Of a stretch of DNA of 64,000 nucleotides, positions 44,704-55,010 are shown piece after piece; the stretch's first letter is position 1, and each line of letters begins with the position of its first letter. The translations under genes and the position numbers were made by a program. The stretch is from Hetaerina americana (taxonomy: Eukaryota; Arthropoda; Insecta; Odonata; Calopterygidae). The stretch is taken from assembly GCA_022747635.1 (NCBI GenBank), contig JAKTNV010000027.1, positions 3,358,501 to 3,422,500 of the forward strand, in the 5' to 3' direction. Under the pieces are notes generated by a model that had not been told where the DNA came from, searched no databases, and saw only the letters and a list, made by a program, of their open reading frames with translations.

Positions 44704-46001
44704 CAGGGTTCGTCCGGAAAATAGGTGTACTGATTTTTTCCCGCCGCTCCAGGCGCGCCCAGCACCGCTCTGACGGGCTGCGATTGGAGGGGGGTATGTT
44801 GGCAAGCGACGCTGAAAAAGGCAGTCGGCTCTGAGCTGTGGTGTAGTGAGGAGCTCTGTTAACGCGAACCTCCACGCTGGACCCACGTCATGGAACGCGA
44901 TGCCGAAGTTTTTGGATTCCATCAAATTTGCGGTAAAGCTTGGGAAATCGTCTACCGAAACTGTCGGTATGATTAACCAGGCTTACGGGGAGTCAGCCAT
45001 GTCCAGAAACATGATCTTTCCGTGGCACAAGATGTTCGTGGAGGGCAGAGAAGAGGTCGACGACGAACCACGGCCTGGACGCCCATCAACGACACTCACC
45101 GACGAAAAGTTCGCGATGTACTGAACTCTGATCGTCGTCTAAGTGTTCGGATGATAGCAGAGCAGTGTAATGTGCCAAAAACAATAGTGCACGAGATTAT
45201 TAGGGAGCAATTACAGATGCGAAAAATTTGTGCTAAGTTGGTGCCGAAAGTGCTCAGTGATGATCAAAGACTCAATCGCTTGGAAATCGCGACACAACTT
45301 GCGGATCACTGCAAAAATGATCCACATTTTTTAGAGAACGTTGTTTCGGGTGACGAGACGTGGATCTTTGACTCCGACCCGGAGTTGAAGAGACAAAGTG
45401 CGGAGTGGCACACCCCATCATCACCCCGTCAAAAGAAAGCTCGCATGAGCAAATCTCGGATCAAGGCGATGCTCATTATCTTTTTTGACAAAAGGGGAGT
45501 CGTCCACTACGAATTTGTACCTGAACGACAAACTGTAAATGCTGCATTTTACGTCCAAGTGCTCGACAGGCTTCGAAAACGAGTCGCCCGCGTCCGGCCA
45601 GCGATCAAAAACATCTGGCGGCTGCATCACGACAATGCGCCGTCTCACACCGCGCTTGTCGTGTCGGACTTCTTGGCCAAGCACGGCGTGGCAACGCTGC
45701 CGCACCCGCCCTACAGCCCGGACTTGGCACCACCGGACTTCTTTCTGTTCCCGAAGATAAAGAGGAGTTTGAAAGGAACGCGATACGGGACTTTGAACGC
45801 CGTCAAAGAGGCCGTGACGACGTGTCTTTGAGAGGTTCCCGATGATGCCTTCGCGGGAGCGTTCCAGGAATGGGAACGCCGCTGGAACAAGTGTATCGAC
45901 TCACAAGGGTCCTATTTTGAGGAATATTAGCTTAAGATATGTAAAAGTGTGATACATTTTTTTTCCTGAGCTCAGTACACTTATTTTCCGGACAAACCCT
46001 G
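44704..46001 (+). mobile_element. Mariner transposon, near full-length
   Basis: 1298 bp with inverted termini CAGGGTTCGTCCGGAAAATA (44704) and CAGGGTTTGTCCGGAAAATA (minus, ending 46001), flanked by TA. It carries one transposase gene, here broken by two lesions. The same family lies inverted at 56644-57941. The termini are intact, so it could still be moved by a transposase supplied in trans. Confidence 0.97.
44900..45930 (+). pseudogene. Mariner transposase, frameshifted
   Basis: DD34D transposase that cuts and rejoins the element at TA sites. The helix-turn-helix region covers about the first 110 residues (SSTETVGMINQAYGESAMSR, LNSDRRLSVRMIAEQCNVPK). The catalytic domain has SGDETWIF (first D), LHHDNAPSHTA (second D) and PYSPDLAPPDFFLFP (third D, 34 residues after the second). 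All three aspartates are present. A run of four A at 45105-45108, five in the sister copy, causes a frameshift, and TGA at 45829-45831 replaces a CGA arginine codon near the C-terminus. Three residues (about EQR) are also missing after MPKFL. The final SYFEEY stop is at 45928-45930. Confidence 0.95.
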
Positions 46002-46003
46002 TA

Positions 46004-46464
46004 CTCGGGTAAAATATACATGATGATTACTCACCCTCGTATCCTAGATCGGAGATTTAAAGGGCATACGACTCGTATTTTAAAAGGGGAACACAACCTT
46101 TTTTTAAAGACCTCGATCCATCACCGAGGGATCGATTGATTTGTGGAAATCAGGTAAAATACAGGCGTCCATCATTCCAGGCGACAACCGAAGGAAACAA
46201 TCTGCCGCACAGGTCGAACGGTGGAATCATACGCCATCTCAGTACATCCTGAGGCCGCCACCCCAGTGTTTATCCTCTGAGTTACGGGGGGGGGGGGGAG
46301 AAATCTGCTACGGTAGAGTCCGAGAGAGCTCTTGCGTATTGAAATGAGCGGAGCCGACGGTTAGAAGTTTAGAATTTGCAGGCTCTTTTAGGTTTTTCTC
46401 TGTGAAAGCACCGCCAGATGGAGAGTAATGGAATAATTGGCGATAGATATTTTTTAACCCCAAG
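46004..46464. other. Unassigned stretch
   Basis: Contains a G tract at 46287-46301. No recognised gene. Confidence 0.35.
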
Positions 46465-47127
46465 CGTTTTGAATATGCCGCAAGTATTTGGGATCCTTGG
46501 GAGAAAATTTGACAAAAAGAATTAGATAAAGCCCAGGGAAAAATCACCAGATTCGTGAAAAATTGTTATGATAAGAACACAAGTGTGACAGGTCTCTTAA
46601 GGGATTTAGGCTGGGAACCACTTGAAGGGCGGAGAGAACCAGCGAGGCTTAGACTTTTAGAAAGGTTCAGAACAAACGAGTTTAACGATGACACTAAAGG
46701 AATTATAATGGCCCCACACTACTTAGGTAGGTAGATCAGACCACAAAGATAAACTAAGGGAGATAGATTCCAGGACAGATAGATACAAATACTCATTCTT
46801 TACCCGAACAATCAGAAATCATATTAGTGAGAAACCGAAGTCACTTTAGAAATATTACAAACATTTAATTTAAAAGTCGGAACCAAATTAGACATTGCAA
46901 AGATATTAGATATACTTTCAGGTGCATGTGTATGTTAGTTGGTAGTTTGAATGTTTGCCCGTGTGTGCGGTTTGAGTGTTTTGGCATGAAGGCATGCCAT
47001 GTTTTGTTTGCGGGTGGTATAAATTTGTGGCTTTTGCATGCGGTTGTTTTCTTAATTACGGGTGGTGCCCTAACACCCCCCGCCACAAGCCCTTACGGCG
47101 GCTTGCGGGGTAAGTAAATGTAGATGT
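46465..47127 (+). mobile_element. CR1/L2-like LINE, C-terminus and complete 3'UTR
   Basis: The plus strand reads LEYAASIWDPWEKI (46470-46510), FVKNCYDKNTSVTGLLRDLG, WEPLEGRREPARLRLLERFR and APHYLGR before a stop near 46733. The 3'UTR then runs to the terminal hairpin (CACCCCCCGCCACAAGCCC, TTACGGCGGCTTGCGGGG) and the AATGTAGATGTAG tail at 47127. This copy shows directly that the abundant hairpin repeat of the window is the 3' end of this LINE. It is 5'-truncated, with one stop inside the coding part. Confidence 0.92.
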
Positions 47128-48759
47128 AGGAGTCACGAAACCGATCCGATAAGACGGAGGGCACTTCACTCCTCCGCGATGCTGCACTCGAACTCCCATC
47201 TTTGATCACCGATTGAAACCCGTGCCAACTAATTGTTTGTTGTCCGAAGTTGGATGGGGCGAGTTTTCATTCTCGTTTTAACGATTCTATCGAAAGTGCA
47301 TCATTGAAGGCTACTTGTATTCTTTTTAAATCGTGTGATTTCATCCAGTTATGTGATTCGGGCATCTTGTTTTGAATTTCTTCGGGAGTATTTAAAAGGA
47401 CAAGCTTGACGGATGCGTTGCCTTTCGTGGGTTGCCACGAATTAATCGCGGCGTGCGCGGTCACGAAGTGGAGACTGGCATTTCGACACCACCCACACAT
47501 TGATTGGACTTGGATCAGAATGGTTGCCTCAGTGAATTGCCACAGCCGTGACTTCGGCTGAGTCACCCGAACGCAAAACGCGAGAAATCGCACGTTGCCG
47601 AGAGTCGATCGCCCAGGCCGAGATTCCAAGCCGAGCCCTTCGTTTCCCTTCCGGGTTCTCTAACCAGCTGCGCGCTGCCCGGGGCGGGTGGGGGGGGGGG
47701 CACCGCTACCGCCGGGGATCGAAGCGCTCGCCCGGCAGTCGAGGACTCGAAGGCTCGACTACGAGCGAGGGCGAATGATTTCTCACTGCGACATAATTCG
47801 CATTTCCTTCAGATTCAACGGAAGCGTATTTCCTATTGCCTTTGCCGTTTGTCTTTGCCGGTGGGTAACGCACTCTCCTTCCGCTAGTAATTTCATCTTG
47901 TCTTCATTGCTGAAGCACCTCCGACTAGCGAAGCTGATTGCAAACTAAAAATTGGAACGAAATAGGGTCACCGAGGCCATGCTCAAAGCACTCTTTCGCG
48001 CACCATAGCTCTTGGCGTGCGTCACGGGCAAATATGTCAATCGAAGTTATTGAGAGTCATCAAACCGCGTTTCTGTTGCTTCGAATATTAATAAGGGTGA
48101 CACCCCAGGCAAAAATGGGAAACGAAAGAGAGAAGTCGGGTATTAATTGGAATCGTGGTTCCCCTTCGTGGCTTCCTGGTAGGTACCGGAACACAATGTA
48201 CAACAATTGGCAACAATCGGTACTTCAGATGAATTGGGATGAAGCCACGGGCGAAAAATCCCCTCTATAAATGTATGAGAGGTGAAAATCACGAAGTGAT
48301 AATGATTATCACAAATGAAGTTTTTAAGTCAGAAGTCGTACAAAACCCTTGAATGAATGTATAATTTAACTGAAAGCTATGTTGCATTAACAGAGGGTTA
48401 TTTAAATGAGGGTTTTATGCGCAAGCATACGTTGTTTAACTATTGGAAATACCTCAAAGTCCCGATTTTTTTGTTTTAATTTCTAAGCATTAAAACAAGT
48501 AAATAATAAACAGAGGCAGGAAACTAGTCGGGGGGTGGCAGAAACGCGGCGAAAGATGCAGCCCGGAGCTGTTATAAGTTTAAAAAGTAAGAAAGTCGTT
48601 GTTGTGATGTCCTCAAAAATGAAAGCAGTAATTAAATAAAGGAAATGAAAGAGAGGGAGGTCCCAAAACACTATCAAAACTTCGCCAGATAAATTATTAG
48701 TTGATCCAAGAAAGACCGGAGAGACAGAGCAAGAATATATAGGAAATACTACATGTGGC
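47128..48759. other. Unassigned stretch
   Basis: A 120-codon minus frame at 47267-47629 has no recognised domain. Region 47560-47760 is CpG-rich. Nothing else recognised. Confidence 0.4.
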
Positions 48760-48962
48760 AAAGGTACTATGCCAGGAAGTTTGGGCTTAAAAAAAGAGCA
48801 TGAAGGTGATGGGTGTGGCGTAGGCCCGGGAATAATTGAATGCGATATAGAATGGGCCCTAAGAGATAGAGATCAATCAATCGTAGGTCGGAAGCATTCC
48901 AGCGGAACTTCTTGGAGGTTAAGGAAAACGTGCAAGAAAGAGTTTTCATGGACTAATTAGTT
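48760..48962 (+). mobile_element. RTE-type LINE fragment, left part of a split copy
   Basis: KEHEGDGCGVGPGIIECDIE and WALRD match KEHDVEEDSLGPGILDNEIE and RALRE of the intact copy (residues about 498-522). It is degenerate and ends where the TA tract and PLE begin. Confidence 0.65.
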
Positions 48963-48963
48963 G

Positions 48964-48996
<33 letters not shown>

Positions 48997-49001
48997 ATAT
49001 A
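48964..49001. repeat. (TA)n tract
   Basis: TA-rich run at the 3' end of the PLE. Confidence 0.9.
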
Positions 49002-50175
49002 ACACTTTTTGAAAGTCTCACGGACGTGAATAATAATGTATAACACTTAGCACTAGTGGACACAGACAAAAACACAGAAATACACAAAAAAGAGACTCAC
49101 TATTTTTCGAATTTTCGGTGGTCGTGACCACCTTTATCAGGGAAGAGAGGGACAGAACTGAAGGGAATACGAGGGCTGGAGCGATGGATGGAAGGGGAAG
49201 GTGGGGAGAGAATTCCCAAGGGACGGGTTTGGAGGGGCAGCGTTAGAAGGGTGGGGAAAATGTAGAAGGTGATGGGGGTGGAAGGGGGATGAAAATATAA
49301 TTGGAGCAGGGTAATTAATGACTAATATTGATTCCTGGTCAATTCCAGGACTCCAAGAGCCAGATGAAAGATTGCTCTAATGTTTTCAGTTTCAGAGGAG
49401 GATCAGAGGGTGGGAGGGATGCTATGATGGATACACTATAGCATTTATCAAAGGGAGTGTTGTGTTCGGAGGCGTGTTTGGGGATAGGGAGCATTTCAAT
49501 TAGGGAAGAGTTTTTGCATGGGCCTCGGTGGTTGTTGATTCTGATATTGAGGGGTGTGGTGCACTGCCCAATATTATAGGCAGGGCAAAGTTGGCACTTC
49601 AGAAGGTACACTACATTGCTAGATGTGCAAGTAGAAGAGGAAATTGGTGGGAGAGAGTTAAAAAGCGGGTGGGAGAGGGATGGGATTTTGGTTTTGAAAA
49701 TAGGGCATGTTTTGATATCTGGGTTTATTGCATGGCGTGAGAGTGGTTTTGGGACGGGTTGGGGATTTAAGGAAAGGATTGGTTGATTTAAGGAGATCGG
49801 ATAGGTTGGCGGGGCGTTTGAAAGTAACTGAGGGACATTTGGGAAAAAGGTTGGCGGTGGGGTTTTGATTTTTTAGGATAGGGTAGAGGTCTTTTAGGAT
49901 TGATCGTAGATATTCTAAGCCCGGGAAGTATGTGGTGCAAATTGAGAGAGGGTGGGGTTCCGCGGTGGAGGAAGGTTTGAGAGTGTACGCATGTTTTCGG
50001 ATTCTTTTGTTCAGGAGGGATTCGGGATAACCTCGTTTGAGGAGGGAACAGTGTAGAATTGAAAGGAAATTATCAAGGGAATCAGGGTCATTGCAAATTC
50101 TGTGTCCTCTTATGGACAGGGAGTAAGTAATGGAGCGTTTTGTGTGATATGGGTGGAGAATTTGAGGGTTTGTGT
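49002..50175 (-). mobile_element. Penelope-like retroelement, 5'-truncated
   Basis: The minus strand begins within the RT C-terminal region and continues through a GIY-YIG nuclease, a pyrimidine-rich 3'UTR (about 49150-49330) and a terminal block with CTGATAAAGGTGGTCACGAC, CACCGAAAATTCG, a T-rich spacer and the TA tract. RT followed by GIY-YIG is the defining order of Penelope-like elements. This copy ties the window's recurring stem-loop plus TA units to PLE 3' ends. The RT catalytic core is missing. Confidence 0.9.
49336..50172 (-). pseudogene. PLE reverse transcriptase C-terminus and GIY-YIG nuclease
   Basis: From about 50172 to 49657 one frame without an ATG start reads LHPYHTKRSITYSLSIRG, HRICNDPDSLDNFLSILHCS, LLKRGYPESLLNKRIRKHA, ICTTYFPGLEYLRSILKDL and VTFKRPANLSDLLKS. 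These are the blocks that follow the RT palm in Penelope-like elements. A frameshift near 49660 leads into the nuclease: SSNVVYLLKCQLCPAYNIGQ, TPLNIRINNHRG and KTLEQSFIWLLESWN (49339). The YNIG, R of NIRINNHR and E of TLEQ correspond to the GIY-YIG, arginine and glutamate positions. The gene is 5'-truncated and frameshifted. Confidence 0.88.
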
Positions 50176-50189
50176 GAGTTAGCGCCCTG

Positions 50190-50430
50190 TAGCGAGGGAG
50201 GATTCGGTAAGAGGGTAATGGGGAGGTCAGGCGGAGGATGGGCAGTTCTAGCCGGCGGAGTTAGACAGGGATGCCCTCAATCACATGATATTTTCTGTAT
50301 GAGTTGTGAGAGGGTTGGGAAGGCTGAAAGCAGGAGTGAAGTTAGATCGGGATTCCACAAAATCTGTTAGATTTGTGGATGGATGAACTTTAGTTAGCCA
50401 ATCATTGCTTAGAGAAATTGAAGGAAATTG
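50190..50430 (+). mobile_element. RTE-type LINE fragment, right part of a split copy
   Basis: GGGWAVLAGGVRQGCPQSHD matches SGWAVLGRGVRQGCPLSPLL, and a KSVRF-like, DQAL-like remnant follows. With the fragment at 48760 it lies on the same strand and in the right order, with the PLE between them. About 180 codons of RTE are missing, so insertion was accompanied or followed by loss of RTE sequence. Confidence 0.7.
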
Positions 50431-50517
50431 CGTGATGTCCCGCGACAGTTCTTCTTTGACTGGGTCATCCCTGAATTCTCGTTACAATACAAGTTATTTA
50501 TTATTCATTATGTGTAA

Positions 50518-50685
50518 ACTCATTCGCCTTGACCGGGATCCGGGTTCGAATCCCGGCCAAATTGAATGATTTTAAACTTCATCAAGCAAATGCGCCAGGA
50601 AAGCACCACATGGTGCTTTCCTGGCGTATTTCCTGGGTACGGATGACAATAGGGCACTAGCGGGCCCTATTCTCGTCCGTGCTTT
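50518..50685 (+). other. tRNA-T-arm-like segment plus two strong hairpins
   Basis: CCGGGTTCGAATCCCGG (about 50547-50563) is a complete T-arm-like stem and loop with a Pol III B box. It is followed by a 16-bp perfect stem with a 2-nt centre (50593-50608 with 50611-50626, CGCCAGGAAAGCACCA and complement) and a 19-bp stem with one mismatch and two G-T pairs (50637-50655 with 50664-50682, core AATAGGGC/GCCCTATT). No A box or acceptor stem is visible. The upstream words TCATTCGCCTTGACCGGGAT recur at about 54613. Possibly a SINE or a MITE-like foldback; unassigned. Confidence 0.6.
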
Positions 50686-50689
50686 TGTC

Positions 50690-52099
50690 CAATGTCCACT
50701 TTTATCTACTATTCATTCATGTCACATTTATTTTTGGATTTGTGACTTGAAAGAGGCGAATTGGAAACATCAATCACTTTCATCTTGCGGCAAAATTTTC
50801 TTCTCTTTTATTTTCCACACGTTTCCTTTATTTTTCATTTTTTTGCGTTTATTTCACGAAGTTATCGCGCAATTTGGGATTTCAATACTTAAATGTGGAA
50901 TGTTATTACGATTGACTGTCAGTTCCGTGGTAATATCTGGGTGTTTTTAATTATAATGCAATTATTTCCTGGTTTATGCAGTCACTGCATGTCATGCATA
51001 TTAAAGTTCCACTACAGAGGTGGATTTTACCGTTAAGACATTTCATGGACAATTTATAGTGTCGGGTAGCACTCAATACATTCCTATACTATATTCAGCG
51101 TATTATACAAAAGACGGACGAAAAAAATGATAATAATTCACACATTAATTGTACACGATTGGGACGTAAGGTGACAGCTTTTTAACGCATACTACTCGTG
51201 TTAAAAAAGTCAGATTCGTACAAAAGCACAATTTTTCGCTAATTGAATGAAAAATGAAAAATCGCGTCGCCGCAAAATCCGAGTGATCCGGAACTCAAGT
51301 TCTTGTGGATATCCCTAATTTATCGGATTGTAACACACACAATAGACTGCCAAGGGGTTTCAGCTGCATTTTGAATTACATTACATGAGCAGTGGCAGAG
51401 GGTTAGTTTCATGATTACCCGTAATAATTCCATATTGACGAGATTATCAATAATCATGAAAGCTCAGTGGGACACTAAAACAGGAGGGAATAAACTGAAG
51501 TTGATGGAGTGGCTCAGGTACGTATTTGGGCAGCATTTGTGAGGTGAATGGGGACGGAGCGTAGTGGTAGGAGTATGAGAGGATTACGAGAATAACACCG
51601 GTAAGTAATCATTTCCAGGAAGGACTGCGACTGGCTCTGCGACGCGTTAGCCTCCATTGTAGTGCTCGGGTTATGGACGAGGAGGAGGGAAAACTCCAAA
51701 GAGTCGAACAGCGAATATCCATAGCAGTATTCCATTGTTTTAAATAATTGTGAGAAGCTGTGTAACCCGTAGCACGAGTGAGTCACCTAGGCCAATTTTT
51801 AATCGGAATATCGAATGCGCCATTTTCGCTTCGCTGTGGGTGATCATCTTTGAGGAGAGGTTACTATGTGAGAGCGCTTGCCTCGGGTCACGCGGTTGTC
51901 AGTGCAGAAGCACTGTCCGAAGTAAATTGCAGGTCAAAACAGGTCAATCAATATCGGGCCGCATCCGCCCTTTCATGAGTCCTGGGAGGGAACGTTTTCA
52001 GATGTCATTGTGAACTGTGATTGATGAAGAAGAGTAGGTTAGAGGACTGACGTGGGCAATTAGATTCGTAACTCGATGAATTACATATAATTCAATTCT
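50690..52099. other. Unassigned stretch
   Basis: No recognised gene or repeat. Confidence 0.4.
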
Positions 52100-52630
52100 C
52101 TTCGAATCTTGATAATACAAGATTTGTATAAAATGTTTCGGGAATAGAATCATGCCGGATAATGCAAGACTGCCTCAAAATGCTTCAAAGTATTCTTCCC
52201 TTGAAAGCGTCGACGCACTTTTGCCAGCAGAGGCTTTTCCACGACTCGAAGGCTCCCTTCCGCTAGGCGGAAGGTCCTTAAGGTTAAAAGCGTGCAAACT
52301 TCTTTGATGGCACTTAAGGGTCAAATGGTGGTGTTTTCCTTTGAGGTAGGGAGAATTTCACTTTTGATGGGAATAGCAAATAGTCTGCTGGTGCCAAGTT
52401 GGGACTGTAAGGGGGTTGGGGAATCGTCGCGGTGACGTTTTTTTCTTTACCGCTTTTGGTAGTCCGTCCAAAGACCTTCGGGAGGACGAGTTCAGCGCAG
52501 ATCTTTCGCATCGCCAAGTATTCAGTGATAACAATGGTGTGTGCACGGTCATCTTCTTACCAATGCCAATATACGACCTGCCATCATGGTTGCCATGGCT
52601 GCCACCTGCCTCTTAAACGACGGTTGTACG
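52100..52630 (-). mobile_element. Internally deleted mariner, related copy 4
   Basis: The minus strand gives NVTATIPQPPYSPNLAPADY and LLFPSKVKFSLPQRK and an upstream HTH remnant. The deletion is similar to copies 1-3, but the VSACEDL segment next to the junction is also lost, so the boundary differs. The C-terminal region at 52160-52300 shares GAAAGCGTCGACGCACTTTT-type words with copies 2 and 3. Confidence 0.7.
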
Positions 52631-52639
52631 TAGAATTCA

Positions 52640-53619
52640 ATGTTAGTGCGGGATAAGGCCTCAGCGCCCCGGAGAAAGTTCAACTTTTGCATGCCAACGA
52701 TTTATATCCAAACCATTCGATGCGTCTCCCCTCTCCGTTCCTATTGGTGCAGCTTCTCCCGGTTACATTTTCTCGACCAATTGCCACACATTCCATCCAC
52801 ATCTTCCAGCGAGGATTCCCACATGTTGCGCACTCCATTGCGTTTCCGTTCGGAAGGGCGGAGGCATTGAGCGGTGGATGCGAACGGGGAATGGTGGAAC
52901 TGTTTTGTTGAGATGTGCCGACGAGACGACAGCGGAGGCGAGGCGTCGCCGTTGCGGCGGGAGAGAGGGGGGGGGGGGTTGCGTGCGAAAGAGTGTTTGC
53001 CCCCAGGGGTCGATGGACGACGGCCTCCCACCCTCCTGCCCCCGGGGCGGGGAGCGGGGGAACGGCGGGGAGTCGGGAATCGCCCCCAGAGTGGAGGGAG
53101 CAACATGGATATGCATGAGGGGGCGGATTCCAAGCCATCCATCCATGTTTCGCCCCTTCGCCAAGTGCCGCGCGCCCGAATTGCACCTGCCACCCGATCT
53201 TTGGTGCCGCGGTGCTCGTTGGTACTGTGGTGCGGCCCGCTCTCTCTCGCTCACCGGCCGTTGAGCTGGTACCTCCATAGTATCTAGCTGATTTTGAACT
53301 GGTCTATTTCTCGACATTTTTTTTTCATAAAATTTAGAATACATCTGAGCGCTATTATTTGGGGTTCTAAATATCCTAATGCATATGAGCCTGCGATCCC
53401 GTCTGAGGCAACGAAAGCATTCAATGACACACAGTGAACGAGAGGCGTGCTCGCTTGCTCCCCCCTCCCCTCCCGGCACTCTACATCACGGTCTCCCCCA
53501 CTCCCCCTCCTCCACTTGACCTCTTCCCGATCTCCCTCTCCGGTCCAGACGCATTTGAAACGTCGTCGTTTGTCTTCCACCCTGACCGGGTGTCCTCCAA
53601 GGTGTCCTCCACACCAACA
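52640..53619. other. Unassigned; CpG-rich segment 52860-53240
   Basis: Dense CG dinucleotides and a G tract at about 52965-52979. Long overlapping frames on both strands are compositional. It could be promoter-proximal sequence of a host gene, but no core promoter or splice signal is evident. Confidence 0.35.
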
Positions 53620-54005
53620 TCTCATCTACATCTACGTAATGCCCCACAATCCACCGCAGGGCGTGTGGCGGGGGGTGTTAGGTCACTACCCGTAAAAGAG
53701 GATAAAACCTCTTGCAAAGCCTACAAATTCATGCAAATTTACACCCACAGAGGCGTATATATATTCATGCGACAACCAATTTAACTCACACGCATGCAAA
53801 TAACATTTATTATAGGCTAACAGACACATGCACCAATAACGAATACGCCTTTTGTCTGCGCAACGTTTAATCTAGTCCTGACTTGTAATTCGAATGCCTT
53901 TAATACTTATATATACTGTGACTTTGATTCCTTGCTATTATGATACCTGATTTTTATGGGAAAGAACGGCTATTTTCACTCGTATGTCTGGGAGTACAGC
54001 GGAGG
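53620..54005 (-). mobile_element. CR1/L2-like LINE 3'UTR copy
   Basis: The plus strand starts CTCATCTACATCTACGTAAT, then the hairpin region with CGCAGGGCGTGTGGCGGGG, CCCGTAAAAGAGGATAAAAC and TCATGCAAATTTACACCC. It extends into the upstream 3'UTR (TAATCTAGTCCTGACTTGTA). 5'-truncated; no coding part. Confidence 0.87.
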
Positions 54006-54067
54006 GTTGTTTCGGTGTCGTAGAGTCGATGCGGTAAGAAGCATTCCCCTAGAAATGTCTTGGAATC

Positions 54068-54231
54068 TACAGCTACATCATGCAGTATGGGCGTATGGCG
54101 GGGGGTGTTACGTCACCACCCGTAAAAGAGATTAAAGTTAAATGCAGAATTAACAAAATCATGCAAATTTCCACACACATGGGTGTATATATTCATGCAA
54201 AAACCTTCATAACTTTCATGCATGCATATAT

Positions 54232-54307
<76 letters not shown>

Positions 54308-55010
54308 TATACATATATATACTTTAAACTAACACGCACATTCAATTACGAATATACCTTATGTCTACGCAAAGTTTAATCTTGCCCTGACTTGTAAATG
54401 GAATGTTTTTAATATTTTTATAGTGACATTGGTTTCTTTCTATTATGATTTCTGACTGTTCGGGGGAAAGAGCGAGTATTTGTATCCATCTGTACTGGAG
54501 TTCTTCTTCCTAATCTTATTATCTTTGTCTGATCTACCTAAGTTGTGTGGGGCCATAATAATTCCTCTAGTGCCATTGTTTAACTCCAATGCAATAATTT
54601 CAGAGTGTTAAAATCATTCGCCTTGACCGGGATCCTGGAAATATTTGCATTGAAATGCACATTAGTGGATGACTCCGTTAAAAGTTAATGGTGCGGCATC
54701 TCCCACAGTTTCTTTGGAAGTGTTAAACTCGTTTGTTTTCAACATTTCTAAAAGTCTAAGTCTCGCTTTTTCTCTTTGTATTTCAAGCGGCTCCCAGCCT
54801 AAATCCATTAAGAGACCTGTCACCCTTGTGTTCTTAACAACAATTTTTGACGAATCTGGCGGATTTTCTCCGAACTTCATCTGTTGCTTTTTGCCAAACT
54901 TTATCCCAAGGCTCCCAAATACGTGCGGCATATTCCAAGTGAGGTCTAACTAGAGCGAAATAACATCCCTCTTTTTCTTTCTCATTACATTTCCCCACCG
55001 CGTCTCAAAG
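54068..55010 (-). mobile_element. CR1/L2-like LINE, C-terminus and 3'UTR
   Basis: The 3' end lies at 54068 (CAGCTACATCATGCAGTATG, then GGCGGGGGGTGTTACGTCAC). The minus-strand coding part (54931-54662) reads FGSLGIKFGKKQQMKFGE, VVKNTRVTGLLMDLGWEPLE and IQREKARLRLLEMLKTNEF. A TA microsatellite (54228-54320) has expanded inside the 3'UTR, and a foreign segment at about 54583-54715 interrupts the region just after the coding end, including the GCCTTGACCGGGATC words also found at 50530. Confidence 0.85.
54228..54320. repeat. (TA)n tract with GTATATATG interruptions
   Basis: TA repeat inside the 3'UTR of the LINE copy. Confidence 0.95.

Noticed and set aside
47267..47629. 120-codon minus-strand frame as a gene
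   Set aside because: No recognised domain or splice signals, and it overlaps CpG-rich sequence; evidence is insufficient.
50540..50580. Complete tRNA gene
   Set aside because: Only a T-arm-like stem-loop is present; the D arm, anticodon arm and acceptor stem are absent.
52680..53290. Overlapping frames of 130-240 codons on both strands
   Set aside because: G+C-rich, CpG-rich sequence with few stops gives long frames by chance; no domain, start context or splice evidence.
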